A stretch of DNA of 64,000 bases from Pseudomonas jessenii (GTDB lineage Bacteria > Pseudomonadota > Gammaproteobacteria > Pseudomonadales > Pseudomonadaceae), in NCBI RefSeq assembly GCF_002236115.1, contig NZ_NIWT01000002.1, positions 744,001 through 808,000 on the forward strand. The letters are read 5' to 3'. Position 1 is the stretch's first letter; each line of letters opens with the position of its first letter. Shown here piece by piece: positions 33,967 to 43,189 of this stretch. Under the pieces are notes generated by a model, which was given only the letters and a program-made list of their open reading frames with translations, was not told the origin of the DNA and did not search any database. Position numbers and translations under genes: made by a program.

Positions 33967-34600
33967 TCTGGTTTCCGCGATGCTGGCGCCATTGACCAGT
34001 CGGCTGATCGCCCGCTACGGCGGTCGCCCCATCCTGGCCAGTAGCGGCCTGGGTGTCGCCATCGGATTATTTCTGATGGCCAGCTCGACCTCGTTACCGA
34101 TGTTTCTTTTGTCTTGGGCAGTGATTGGCGTCGGCATGGCGCTGGGGTTGTATGAAGCCCTGTTCGCAGCTTTAGGTTCTCTATACGGGGAGCAGGCCGG
34201 CACTGCGATTACCGGGGTCACGCTTATTTCAGGGTTCGCCACAACGCCGTCATGGCCCGCGGTGGCGCTGGTCATCGATTACGTTGGCTGGTGCGTGGCG
34301 TATGGGGTGTTATTGGTCATTGCCGTGGCACCGCTTTATCTCTGGGTGCTGGCGCGTGGCGTAGGGCCACTCGCCCAAAGCCATTCAACGGGTGATGAAA
34401 ACCTCTCAATCGACCTGCGGATCTACCTGTTGCTCAAACTGATTTTTGCGTTAGGCGCAGTGATCATGACGGCGATGTCGGTCCAGCTGATTTCATTGTT
34501 GCAGGGGCAGGGTTACTTGCTTGCAGCCGCCATCGGACTGAGCGCGTTGCTGGGGCCGAGCCAGGTAGGATCACGTGTTCTACAAGTTTTTTCGCGTAAG
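33945..34600 (+). pseudogene. MFS transporter remnant
   Basis: From YGALSLSILVSAMLAPLTSRL to GLSALLGPSQVGSRVLQVF the frame encodes roughly the last two thirds of an MFS permease (about seven TMs). The open frame continues leftward to 33770, but that part is the recombinase gene read backwards, and the last C-terminal helix is missing. Both ends are therefore lost. No ribosome site or start codon of its own is seen. Confidence 0.7.
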
Positions 34601-34654
34601 CGACAGGCTTCGCTGCCGCATCCTGGCATGGGCTCGATGGCGTTGCATGCGTAG

Positions 34655-35013
34655 CCAATGATGCGCGGATGCTGCCGCACCAATCCAGGTGACTGGCGCA
34701 ACGTGCCGGCCCCGCCTCGCCCGCACCGGTGGTGCTAATGAAGACCACAGCGGTGACATCTTGGGTAGCCATAGTCGCGAATTACAAATATGCAGCCGAT
34801 GGTAATTCTACCGAGGCGTCAGGAATCGCTGGATAAGTTTGTGTATTTGTTGAGACGCTATGGTCGGGCTCAATGCTCGCGTCAATCACCGGTTGGCAAT
34901 GCCGAGCTTCTGCGCCACTTTCAGGCACAGTCTTGCACTCAGCTTTTGAAACCGTGACCCCAAGCGACGATTAGTTCAGCGTGTTGTCAATTCTGGCGTT
35001 AGGAATACTCTTT
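34655..35013. other. 359-bp region with no gene called
   Basis: Only short frames without ribosome sites are seen. It separates the recombination scar from the regulator at 35014 and should contain the promoter of the latter; no clear -35/-10 pair stood out. Confidence 0.4.
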
Positions 35014-35841
35014 ATGGTCAGTTCCAGTTCATCCCAGTCGATGCAAGACTTCAGTCAAAACTTGCGCCTTCTCTGCGGATATTATAAGTCGGTGGCGAAG
35101 GTGTGCCGCTCCCTTGATATCAACCGCCAGCAGTTCAACAAATACTTGGGGGCGCAAGCGACTCCCTCGTCCTTTACCCTGCGCAAGATCTGCGCTTTTT
35201 TTGGGGTGGATGAGGAGGAAATATTCTCCGAGCATGAATCCTTCCGCACTCTGCTTAACAGGCAACGCACGACGCGAGAGCCGGACAGTGCGGTACCAGC
35301 CGGTTTTTTCCCGAGCTCCGCGCAGGCGTTGTCGAAGTACCAGGGTTACTACTTTGTCTATTTGTTGTCGCCTTCCGCGCCGGGGGAGGTGATCAAGTCG
35401 ATTACCCGCTTGACCCGCTCCGGCGAAAAGATCCTGAGTAAAACCTACGAGCGGATGAGGTTGGGCGATGACCAGCTGAAGAGTTTCGGCATCAATAAAT
35501 ATCGTGGGTTCTGCTTTGCCTCATCGGATCTGATTTACATCGTCGAGCGCGAGTACCTCTCGTCCCGGGGCTATATCTGGTCAGCGATTTATCCCTCCTA
35601 CCGCAGTCGTTTCCGTTTTCTCAACGGCTTGGTACTCGGCGTTTCGGGTGACAATTTCCGCCGTCCTTTTGGTGCCCATATTGTATTTGAGTACCTAGGC
35701 GAGTCGATCGACCTGCGTAACGCTCTCACCAGTTGCAGCTGTTTTCCGATTGATGCCCCTGAGATTCCCGACGAGGTGAGGGCGCGGCTGCTGGTACATC
35801 CATCAGAAGGTGAGTTCAACCTGGTCCCTCCGCTGTTTTAG
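35014..35841 (+). CDS. HTH regulator with unknown C-terminal domain
   Basis: A 275-residue protein. Residues about 10-65 (FSQNLRLLCGYYKSVAKVCRSLDINRQQFNKYLGAQATPSSFTLRKICAFFGVDEEEIF) form an XRE-type helix-turn-helix; the remaining 200 residues match no family I recognise and may bind a ligand. The ATG at 35014 has AGGA upstream; the frame begins at 34981. It precedes the peptide ABC operon in the same direction, with a strong terminator between, so it is a likely regulator transcribed separately. Confidence 0.7.
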   Translation: MVSSSSSQSMQDFSQNLRLLCGYYKSVAKVCRSLDINRQQFNKYLGAQATPSSFTLRKICAFFGVDEEEIFSEHESFRTLLNRQRTTREPDSAVPAGFFPSSAQALSKYQGYYFVYLLSPSAPGEVIKSITRLTRSGEKILSKTYERMRLGDDQLKSFGINKYRGFCFASSDLIYIVEREYLSSRGYIWSAIYPSYRSRFRFLNGLVLGVSGDNFRRPFGAHIVFEYLGESIDLRNALTSCSCFPIDAPEIPDEVRARLLVHPSEGEFNLVPPLF

Positions 35842-35856
35842 TCTTTTTTAAAATAG

Positions 35857-35896
35857 ACGCTAGGTGACGCTTTTGGGTGTCACCTGGCGTTTTTTT
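35857..35896 (+). terminator. Rho-independent terminator after the HTH gene
   Basis: ACGCTAGGTGAC pairs with GTCACCTGGCGT (one mismatch) around a 10-base loop, followed by seven T residues. Confidence 0.85.
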
Positions 35897-36062
35897 ATTC
35901 GTGCTCGCGAAATTGAGCTGGCTGTGCGTCAGATCAATAATGCCATACACCACTTAAAAGTCAGTTTCGTTAACGGCCAATCACATCATTCATTCCAGTT
36001 GAATGAGTGCCTGTTTCTACAAGTGATCCGCTGCGCCCACCATAAAAATAAGAGGAACACCG

Positions 36063-37607
36063 ATGAAGTTAAAAAGAACATTAATGGCGGGGTTGATGGC
36101 GCTGTCCGTTGCTGCGCCGTTGACCAGTGGTTTGGCGTATGCGGCAAACAATACCTTGGTTGTCGCTGATCGAGCCTCTTTCAAGGATTGGGATCCAGCC
36201 TCGGCCTTTTCGGAGGAAGTGCGGGTACTGGGCAATATCTACGAGACACTAGTCGTATATAACGCGCCAGGCAGTGCTGAGGAGTTTTCCCCCGGGCTTG
36301 CCACGTCCTGGGAAAGCAGCGACAACGGCAAGACCTGGACCTTCAAGCTGCGGCACGGCGTTAAATTTCATGACGGTTCGGCCTTTAATGCTGCAGCGGT
36401 CAAAAAGTCCATTGATTACGTCAAGCAGCTGAAACAGGGCGCTGCATTTGTATGGAACGGTCTGGATACCGTCGAGGCCCTCGCTGACGATACGGTAGTG
36501 CTCAAGTTTAAGAGTCCCACTCCAGCCAATCTGATCGCGGCAGGCCAGTATGCCGCTTACATCATTGCCCCGGCGGCGGTGGAGAAAGGGCATGACTGGA
36601 TGATGGCTCCCAACGCCATCGGTACCGGTCCCTATAAGCTTGGGCAGGTCGAACAGGGCCAGCAAGTGGTGCTTGAGCGATTCGATGGCTACTGGGGAGG
36701 TTGGAAAGAAGGGCAATTTGATCGGGTCATCGTGAAGGTCGTGTCCGAAGCCTCCACCCGTACCCAGATGATCAAAAATGGCGAGGCCGGTGTCGCCTGG
36801 GATATCCCTCTTGATCAGCTCAAGGTGTTGGGAGAGGACCCCTCCATCAAGGTGAGCACCGCGCCTTCGTGGAAGAACTTCCAATTTTTGATCAATACCC
36901 AGAAGTACCCTACGAACAACCTGGCATTTCGTCAGGCGCTGCAATACCTCTGGGACTATGAAAGTGTCACCAAAGATATTTTGCATGGCTACGGCAGTGT
37001 TCCCAAGGGGCCTTTGCCCACCAGTATCTGGGGGCATGCCAGCGTGCCTATGGCCTCTTACGATCTGGATAAAGCCCGGCAATTGTTGGAAGCCTCCGGT
37101 GTACCTAAGCAGGACTGGAAGGTCTCGATGCAGTACATCAGTGGCATCTATGCAAACGCTGCAGAACTATTCCAGGCGACGGCGTCTCAGGTTGGCGTTG
37201 AGGTGGAGTTACTCCCCGGCGAGTGGGGTGTGATCTGGGATAAGGCAAAGAAGCTGGATACCGCTCCCAACCTGCAATCTATGGCTTGGTGGCCGACGTA
37301 TCCGACACCCAGCGATTGTCTTTTCAGTGAGTTCCATACAGAGAAAACCACGCTATTCAATCTGTCTCACTACAGCAACCCAAGCTTTGATCAGTTGATC
37401 GAAGAGGCGGCGGCGCTAGAAGGCAGTGATCGGGCCAAATCCACTGAAAAATACGTGCAGGCCCAGCAGCTACTGGCCAAGGACGCTCCTGCGATCTGGT
37501 ACGCCGACGTGCAGCAGATACGCGTCTCCCGCAAAGACATTAAGGGTATGGAAAAGAGCCTGAATCCTGCTTATGAGGCGATTCTCTATTACAACTTGAA
37601 TCGCTGA
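36063..37607 (+). CDS. Peptide/nickel-type ABC transporter, substrate-binding protein
   Basis: A 514-residue SBP_bac_5 family protein with a Sec signal peptide (cleavage near LAYA, residue 27) and signature stretches YETLVVYNAPG, SPGLATSWESSDNGKTWTFKLRHGVKFHDGSAF and AIGTGPYKL. It captures an oligopeptide-like or other small solute in the periplasm for the two permeases and two ATPases downstream. The first gene of a seven-gene group. A hairpin with 11-base arms (37666-37698) follows it, as is common after highly expressed binding-protein genes. Confidence 0.9.
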   Translation: MKLKRTLMAGLMALSVAAPLTSGLAYAANNTLVVADRASFKDWDPASAFSEEVRVLGNIYETLVVYNAPGSAEEFSPGLATSWESSDNGKTWTFKLRHGVKFHDGSAFNAAAVKKSIDYVKQLKQGAAFVWNGLDTVEALADDTVVLKFKSPTPANLIAAGQYAAYIIAPAAVEKGHDWMMAPNAIGTGPYKLGQVEQGQQVVLERFDGYWGGWKEGQFDRVIVKVVSEASTRTQMIKNGEAGVAWDIPLDQLKVLGEDPSIKVSTAPSWKNFQFLINTQKYPTNNLAFRQALQYLWDYESVTKDILHGYGSVPKGPLPTSIWGHASVPMASYDLDKARQLLEASGVPKQDWKVSMQYISGIYANAAELFQATASQVGVEVELLPGEWGVIWDKAKKLDTAPNLQSMAWWPTYPTPSDCLFSEFHTEKTTLFNLSHYSNPSFDQLIEEAAALEGSDRAKSTEKYVQAQQLLAKDAPAIWYADVQQIRVSRKDIKGMEKSLNPAYEAILYYNLNR

Positions 37608-37665
37608 ATGCTGAGTCGTCCTTGATGAAGTTGTACCTGTAACGCCTGATTTGCCATGTAAATCG

Positions 37666-37698
37666 ATAACCGGGCAGTTAGTTAATTTGCCTGGTTAT
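37666..37698 (+). other. Hairpin after binding-protein gene
   Basis: ATAACCGGGCA and TGCCTGGTTAT arms with one mismatch, and an 11-base loop. No T-run. It may shield the upstream mRNA segment from 3' decay and set the binding-protein to permease ratio. Confidence 0.4.
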
Positions 37699-37785
37699 TC
37701 CCTCAAGGGTTAACCCGCTTTTGGGATTTTTATGTTGGGCGTAAGAAGTCAGGGTCAAGTTTTTTAGCCACAAGGGGTATTCCAA

Positions 37786-38802
37786 ATGGCGAAGTATATA
37801 GCTCAGCGATTGATAGTGATGTTCTTCATTCTTTTGGGAGTGTTGACCATCACCTTCGTTCTGAGCCGAGCTCTTCCGGGTTCCCCGGTAGAAATGATGC
37901 TGGGGAATCACCCCACGGTGGAGCAGATTGCCGTCGCACGGGAAAATCTGGGGTTGGATAAGCCTCTGCCGATCCAATACTTCAATTACATCGGCGATCT
38001 TCTCCGAGGTGATTTTGGCACTAGTCTGCGCACCGGGCGGCCGGTGGTGGAGGAAGTGGTCAGGCGGGTTGGCGCGACTTTTGAACTGACATTCCTGGCG
38101 ATGTTCTGGGTGGTGGTGCTGGGGGTGCCGATCGGTGTCATCTCAGCGGCGCGGCAGAACTCTGTGGTCGACAATGTGGCACGAGCGGGGTCCATCGCCG
38201 GGACGGCGTTTCCAGTTTTCATCCTGGCCATGGGCTTGCAGTTGGTGTTCTACGGCAAGCTCAACTGGCTGCCCCTGCAAGGACGTATCGATGCTTCCAT
38301 TCTTCTCGATAGCCCTTTTGAGCGTGTGACAGGCTTTTACCTGATCGACACTCTGCTGGCCGGTAATTTCGTAGCACTGTGGAGCGCCATCAAACACCTG
38401 ACGCTACCCGTGCTCACCCTGGTCATCGTGACCTTGGCCACTGTCACCCGGATCACCCGAAACATGATGGTGGAGGTGCTATCCGAGGAGTACATCCGTA
38501 CGGCCGTTTCTTACGGTGTACCCAAGTGGCGTATCCATTACGCCTATGCCCTGAAGGCGACAATGATTCCGCTCCTGACAGTGGTGGGCCTGACCTTCGG
38601 TTACCTGCTCGGTGGTGCGGTAGTCGTTGAGTTCATTTTCGATTGGCCTGGCCTGGGTGGCTTTGTGGTGTTTTCGATTGCCCAGAATGATTTCCCCGCT
38701 GTGATGGGCGCCACCCTGGTGCTGGCCACGACGTATCTGTCGATCAACCTGATCGTTGATCTCTTGTATCACCTTGTTGATCCGAGGTTGCGAGTCCAAT
38801 GA
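37786..38802 (+). CDS. Peptide-type ABC transporter permease (DppB-like)
   Basis: A 338-residue integral membrane protein with six TMs. MFFILLGVLTITFVLSRALPGSPVEMMLG is the typical DppB N-terminus and EEYIRTAVSYGVPKWRIHYAYALK is the cytoplasmic EAA loop that contacts the ATPases. Forms a heterodimer with the next permease; stop and start overlap (38799-38802). Confidence 0.92.
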   Translation: MAKYIAQRLIVMFFILLGVLTITFVLSRALPGSPVEMMLGNHPTVEQIAVARENLGLDKPLPIQYFNYIGDLLRGDFGTSLRTGRPVVEEVVRRVGATFELTFLAMFWVVVLGVPIGVISAARQNSVVDNVARAGSIAGTAFPVFILAMGLQLVFYGKLNWLPLQGRIDASILLDSPFERVTGFYLIDTLLAGNFVALWSAIKHLTLPVLTLVIVTLATVTRITRNMMVEVLSEEYIRTAVSYGVPKWRIHYAYALKATMIPLLTVVGLTFGYLLGGAVVVEFIFDWPGLGGFVVFSIAQNDFPAVMGATLVLATTYLSINLIVDLLYHLVDPRLRVQ

Positions 38803-39683
38803 GTATCCAAGACGTATCCCTGTCCATGCCCTCGCGAGCCCCATCATGGCGTATCAAGGCCCTGGCGTTTGCCAGCGATAACAAGTTGTTTGTATTCGGC
38901 GCGCTGTTATTGCTGCTGATCATCCTGGCGGCAGTCTTCGCCCCCTGGCTTGCACCTTATGAGCCAAACAAGATTGTCTTTTCCCAGAAATTGCTGGCAC
39001 CCAACTGGGTACACTGGATGGGCACCGACGAGTTTGGTCGCGACATTCTTTCACGGGTACTTTATGGCGCACGCACCTCGCTGATCATCGGAGTGAGCGT
39101 GACTCTGATTGCGATGCTGATCGGGATTCCGATTGGGCTTGTTTCCGGTTACTTCGGTGGTCGAGTTGATACGCTGCTGATGCGTTTCTCAGATGTGTTC
39201 CTGGCCTTTCCGCCGCTGTTGTTGCCGATCGCTATCACCGCTGCGCTGGGATCGGGATTGGCCAACGCCATGTTAGCGCTCGCTGTCTCTTGGTTTCCCT
39301 GGTACGCGAGGATCATGCGCGGTGCGGTAGTACGGGTTCGTTCAGAAACCTATATCCATGCCGCCCGTTCCATGGGCGTCAGTCACGGCCGTATCTTGCT
39401 TCGCCATGTACTGCCCAATGCCACCACGCCTGTGATCGTGCAGGGTTCCATGGACTTTGGTTACACCATTCTCGCCGCTGCCTCGCTGAGCTTTATCGGG
39501 CTGGGGGCCAAGCCGCCCATGATCGAATGGGGGCTGATGGCCTCAGCGTCGCGCTCGCAGTTACTCGAGAATCCCTGGACGGTGCTGTTTCCCGGAGTGG
39601 CGATTTTTGTCCTGGTGCTGGCCGTCAACCTGGTAGGTGACGGGCTGCGCGATGTGCTTGATCCAAAGAAGGGGACGCGCTGA
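38799..39683 (+). CDS. Peptide-type ABC transporter permease (DppC-like)
   Basis: A 294-residue membrane protein. LAPNWVHWMGTDEFGRDILSRVLYGARTSL is the hallmark of DppC/OppC permeases, and ETYIHAARSMGVSHGRILLRHVLPN is the EAA loop. It overlaps both neighbouring genes by a few bases, showing tight translational coupling. Confidence 0.92.
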   Translation: MSIQDVSLSMPSRAPSWRIKALAFASDNKLFVFGALLLLLIILAAVFAPWLAPYEPNKIVFSQKLLAPNWVHWMGTDEFGRDILSRVLYGARTSLIIGVSVTLIAMLIGIPIGLVSGYFGGRVDTLLMRFSDVFLAFPPLLLPIAITAALGSGLANAMLALAVSWFPWYARIMRGAVVRVRSETYIHAARSMGVSHGRILLRHVLPNATTPVIVQGSMDFGYTILAAASLSFIGLGAKPPMIEWGLMASASRSQLLENPWTVLFPGVAIFVLVLAVNLVGDGLRDVLDPKKGTR

Positions 39684-40714
39684 TGATCGACGAATCCTTG
39701 CAGTATTCGACTATTGAGCGTCTCGCCGCTGCGAATAACGACGCAGCTCAAGACCTGGTGCTGGAGGTGGAAGGGCTGACGGTGTCCTTCCCTGGTTTGT
39801 TCAAGACCGTACAGGCCGTACGCGGCATCGACCTTAAGATAAGGCGCGGCGAGATCCTCGGGTTGGTGGGGGAGTCGGGCTCGGGCAAGTCAATGACGGC
39901 CATGTCCTGCCTTGGATTGATGCCTGAGGCCGCTCGGCTGGGAGGCAGTGTCAGGGTCGCCGGACAGCAGGTCAACGGCGCGTCGGCGTCGCAGCTGGCG
40001 GTTTTGCGTGGCGGTGGCGCGGCGATGATCTTCCAGAATCCGATGAAGGCGCTCAACCCGTTCTTCACCGTCGGGCGGCAGATGATCGATGTCATCGGCT
40101 GCCATCGGCAACTGAGTAAGGCAGAAATCCGCGCCGAGGCGCTGAGCTCGCTGGAAGCGGTGAGCATGCCCGACCCCGCTCTGGCGCTAGCCAAGTACCC
40201 GCACCAGATGTCTGGCGGTCAGTTGCAGCGAGTGGTGATTGCCATGGCGCTGGCCTGTCGGCCGAAACTGCTGATTGCCGATGAGCCGACCACGGCGCTG
40301 GACGTCACCGTGCAGGCGCAGATCATCGCTCTGCTGCGCAAGTTGGCACGGGAGCAGGACCTGGCGATTCTGTTTATCACCCACAACCTGGGGGTAGTGG
40401 CTTCGCTCTGTGACCGGGTGGCGGTGATGTATGCCGGCGAAGTGGTGGAGAGCGGTCCGGTGGGCGAGGTGTTCAAGCGACCTGCACACCCCTACACCCT
40501 GAAGTTGATGGGCACCGTGCCCAAGTTGGGGCAGGGACCCCAAGCCCTGGGCTTCATCCCGGGGCAGGTGCCGAACATGGCGGCTCCCCCGGCTGGCTGT
40601 GCCTTCAACCCACGTTGTGAACGCGCCACCGGACGCTGCAATCACGCTGCGCCGAGGGTTGTCATCGGCAAGGAGCACTGGGCAGCTTGCCACAACATAT
40701 TGGTCAAGGTGTGA
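39683..40714 (+). CDS. Peptide-type ABC transporter ATPase (DppD-like)
   Basis: A 343-residue ATPase: Walker [11 protein letters not shown]-loop [10 protein letters not shown], signature MSGGQLQRV, Walker [15 protein letters not shown], switch His in ITHNLG. The C-terminal oligopeptide-type extension ends with the four-Cys iron-sulphur-like cluster region [19 protein letters not shown]. Pairs with the next ATPase. Starts one base before the previous stop ends. Confidence 0.92.
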   Translation: MIDESLQYSTIERLAAANNDAAQDLVLEVEGLTVSFPGLFKTVQAVRGIDLKIRRGEILGLVGESGSGKSMTAMSCLGLMPEAARLGGSVRVAGQQVNGASASQLAVLRGGGAAMIFQNPMKALNPFFTVGRQMIDVIGCHRQLSKAEIRAEALSSLEAVSMPDPALALAKYPHQMSGGQLQRVVIAMALACRPKLLIADEPTTALDVTVQAQIIALLRKLAREQDLAILFITHNLGVVASLCDRVAVMYAGEVVESGPVGEVFKRPAHPYTLKLMGTVPKLGQGPQALGFIPGQVPNMAAPPAGCAFNPRCERATGRCNHAAPRVVIGKEHWAACHNILVKV

Positions 40715-40738
40715 GGCTTCTTTGAAAGGTAAACGGCT

Positions 40739-41695
40739 ATGAATAACAACAAACAGCCCGCACTGTTGAGCGTCAATCAGTTGCACAAGACCTACGCCAG
40801 CCGCGATGGTCTGGTGACGGCCATTGACCACATCAGCCTGGAGGTGCAGGTCGGTGAGACGGTCGCGCTGGTGGGGGAATCCGGTTGTGGCAAAAGTACG
40901 GTGGCCGCGACCTTGCTCGGTCTGCTGCCAGCCGATAGTGGGCAAATTCTGGTCGAAGGTCGGCCGCTGCCCACTGATGCCAGGGCGCGGGGCAGGAGCT
41001 TGAGTATGGTGTTCCAGAACCCGTACGCCTCGCTGAACCCGAAAATGACGATCAAGGCGATTGTTGCCGAGCCGCTGAAGGTTGCCTTTGGTTTGCGCGG
41101 TAGCGCCTTGCACGTGCGCATTCTCACGCTGCTGGGAAATGTAGGGATGGGCGAGGAGCACATGGAGCGCTATCCCCATGAATTCTCCGGTGGCCAGTTG
41201 CAGCGCATTGCTATCGCCCGGGCCCTGGCGCTGGAGTCGAAACTGCTGATCCTCGATGAGCCTACGGCGGCGCTCGACGTGTCGGTCCAGGCCCAAGTGC
41301 TGCAATTGCTCAAGACGCTGCAGACCAGCAATGGCCTGAGCTACCTGTTTATCAGCCACGACCTTGCGACGGTCGAGTATCTGGCGCAGCAGGTGCTGGT
41401 GATGTATTTGGGGCGCATCGTCGAGGCCGGGCCTGTGGAGCAGGTGTTTGGCCGACCGCGTCATCCCTACACTCGTGCGCTGCTCAATTCAGTGCCCTCC
41501 ATCGACCCGGAACGCCGTGACCAGTTGCAAATCCTGAGTGGCGAGATCCCCAGCCCCTTGAACCGGCCTGCCGGGTGCCACTTCGCGCCCCGTTGCCCGC
41601 GGGCCAGTGAGCGTTGTCGCCGAGAGGTGCCAGCCGAGACCCAGGATCACGGCCACCGCTTTTCTTGCCACCACCCTCTGAACGATGAGAGCTGA
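40739..41695 (+). CDS. Peptide-type ABC transporter ATPase (DppF-like)
   Basis: A 318-residue ATPase: Walker A GESGCGKST, FQNPYASLNPKM, FSGGQLQRI, LLILDEPTAALDVS, and the C-terminal CHFAPRCPRASERCRREVP. It completes the importer. It lies 24 bp after the first ATPase gene and just before the hydrolase. Confidence 0.92.
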   Translation: MNNNKQPALLSVNQLHKTYASRDGLVTAIDHISLEVQVGETVALVGESGCGKSTVAATLLGLLPADSGQILVEGRPLPTDARARGRSLSMVFQNPYASLNPKMTIKAIVAEPLKVAFGLRGSALHVRILTLLGNVGMGEEHMERYPHEFSGGQLQRIAIARALALESKLLILDEPTAALDVSVQAQVLQLLKTLQTSNGLSYLFISHDLATVEYLAQQVLVMYLGRIVEAGPVEQVFGRPRHPYTRALLNSVPSIDPERRDQLQILSGEIPSPLNRPAGCHFAPRCPRASERCRREVPAETQDHGHRFSCHHPLNDES

Positions 41696-41701
41696 ACCCC
41701 T

Positions 41702-42940
41702 ATGTACAATAAAAAAGACATGACTGCCCCCGGCATTGGTTATCAGGACTTAAGGCTAATGCAGGGCTATCCGCCGCCCCGGCAAAAGCAAGTTGGCCTG
41801 CATAATTGGGACAGTCCGCCCTATAACCGCTGGTCGTTTCAGCACATGAGCCAGCTGTTTCCGGTGGCCGCTATTCATCGCAGTCCCGGGACGGTCACCG
41901 AACTCGAGCGCAACGAACGCTCACTGGACGACGTACGTTTCCAGCGGGTCGACGGCGGGCAAACCGATCTGGCGAGCTTCTTGACCGATAGCTACACCGA
42001 TGGTTTTTTGGTGCTTCATCAAGGCAAGGTGGTTTCGGAGCAATATTTCAACGGTATGCAGCCGCACACGTTGCATCTGTTGCAATCGGTATCCAAGACC
42101 GTCGTCGGTAGCCTGGTCGGCAGGTTGATCGGCCAGGGCAGAATCGATCCCCAAGCGCTTGTAAGCGACTATGTGCCCGAACTTTCGGCAAGCGGTTATG
42201 GCGACGCCCGGGTACAGGATCTGCTGGATATGCGCACGGGAGTGAGATTCAGGGAGGACTACACCGATCCTGATGCTGAATTCATTCAGTTGGATATCGC
42301 CTCGGGTTGGCGTGAACGGGGAGAGCGAGAGTCACCTGACAGCATTTATGGTTTGTTGAAGTCGCTGAGTAAGGACCGTGAGCATGGCCAGTACTTTGAG
42401 TACCGCTCAGTGGATACCGACATGTTGGCCTGGGTTTGTGAGCGGGCTTGCGGCGAGCGGCTGCCCGTTTTACTGAGCCGGGAAATCTGGTCAAGACTGG
42501 GGACAGAGCAAGACGCGAATATCACCCTCGATAGCGTTGGAACTGCATTGGCCGATGGCGGGATGAGCGCCACGCTGCGTGATCTGGGGCGCTTTGCCCA
42601 AATGTATCTGCAGGGGGGGCGTTTCAACGGCCAGCAGATTGTTCCAGAGGAGTTTGTGCGTGAATGCGGCCGTGGTTCCACACCGGCTTTTGAAGTTCTC
42701 TATGGCTTTTACGTCAAGAGCTTTCCTGGCGCGGCATACAGTAATCAGTGCTGGGTATTGGACAGTGAACTAGGTACCTACTCGGCGCGCGGAGTATTTG
42801 GGCAGAGTATCTATTGGGATCCGGCCTCTGAAGTGACAATCGTAAAACTTTCCAGTTGGCCGGACTTTATCAATCCAGAGTGGACGTTGAATACCTTCCG
42901 TGCCTGTGCGGCAGTAGTTGAAGAACTGCAACGCAGCTGA
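41702..42940 (+). CDS. NylB-like serine hydrolase (6-aminohexanoate-dimer hydrolase family)
   Basis: A 412-residue cytoplasmic protein of the class C beta-lactamase fold. S129-V-S-K132 gives the nucleophile and general base, and Y234 in FEYRSVDTD corresponds to the catalytic Tyr of NylB. The N-terminal PPYNRWSFQHM, the EDYTDPDAEF stretch and the C-terminal TIVKLSSWPDF resemble NylB closely by eye. Such enzymes cleave amides or carboxylic esters. It begins six bases after the ABC ATPase, so it presumably hydrolyses the imported solute. Nylon-oligomer activity itself is not implied; the natural substrate is unknown. Confidence 0.8.
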   Translation: MYNKKDMTAPGIGYQDLRLMQGYPPPRQKQVGLHNWDSPPYNRWSFQHMSQLFPVAAIHRSPGTVTELERNERSLDDVRFQRVDGGQTDLASFLTDSYTDGFLVLHQGKVVSEQYFNGMQPHTLHLLQSVSKTVVGSLVGRLIGQGRIDPQALVSDYVPELSASGYGDARVQDLLDMRTGVRFREDYTDPDAEFIQLDIASGWRERGERESPDSIYGLLKSLSKDREHGQYFEYRSVDTDMLAWVCERACGERLPVLLSREIWSRLGTEQDANITLDSVGTALADGGMSATLRDLGRFAQMYLQGGRFNGQQIVPEEFVRECGRGSTPAFEVLYGFYVKSFPGAAYSNQCWVLDSELGTYSARGVFGQSIYWDPASEVTIVKLSSWPDFINPEWTLNTFRACAAVVEELQRS

Positions 42941-42998
42941 CGCGGGAGTATGAATGACCGCGGCTTGTCAGACACCTCCCAGCCTTAATGAAGAGGTG

Positions 42999-43148
42999 CC
43001 ATATACAGGCTCTGCATAGCTACACCCAGACCCTGCAGGCCGCCGGCGGCTGACCCTCCCGGCCCGCACCTGGACGCTGTTAACAGCCTTCGTCCTGGCG
43101 GGCCTTACCCCTTTTATCCAGACCGCGCTTTTGCCGTGGCCGGGATAG
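42999..43148 (+). pseudogene. Possible SulP/STAS C-terminal remnant
   Basis: Two frames joined by one shift read IQALHSYTQTLQAAGG then LTLPARTWTLLTAF...LLPWPG and a stop, reminiscent of the STAS tail of SulP anion transporters (LQAAGGRL is a common motif). Very short and tentative. It fills the gap between the hydrolase and porin genes. Confidence 0.25.
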
Positions 43149-43189
43149 CTGTTGCCAAAAATAAGACCTAGAGAAGAGACGGAGCGACC

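Noticed and set aside
33770..34654. A 294-residue plus-strand ORF as an intact MFS transporter
   Set aside because: Its first 60 residues are the antisense of the recombinase fragment and the last helix is missing, so only the middle is real transporter sequence.
34464..34772. 102-residue minus-strand ORF after the MFS remnant
   Set aside because: It is mostly antisense to the remnant, has no domain signature and no ribosome site.
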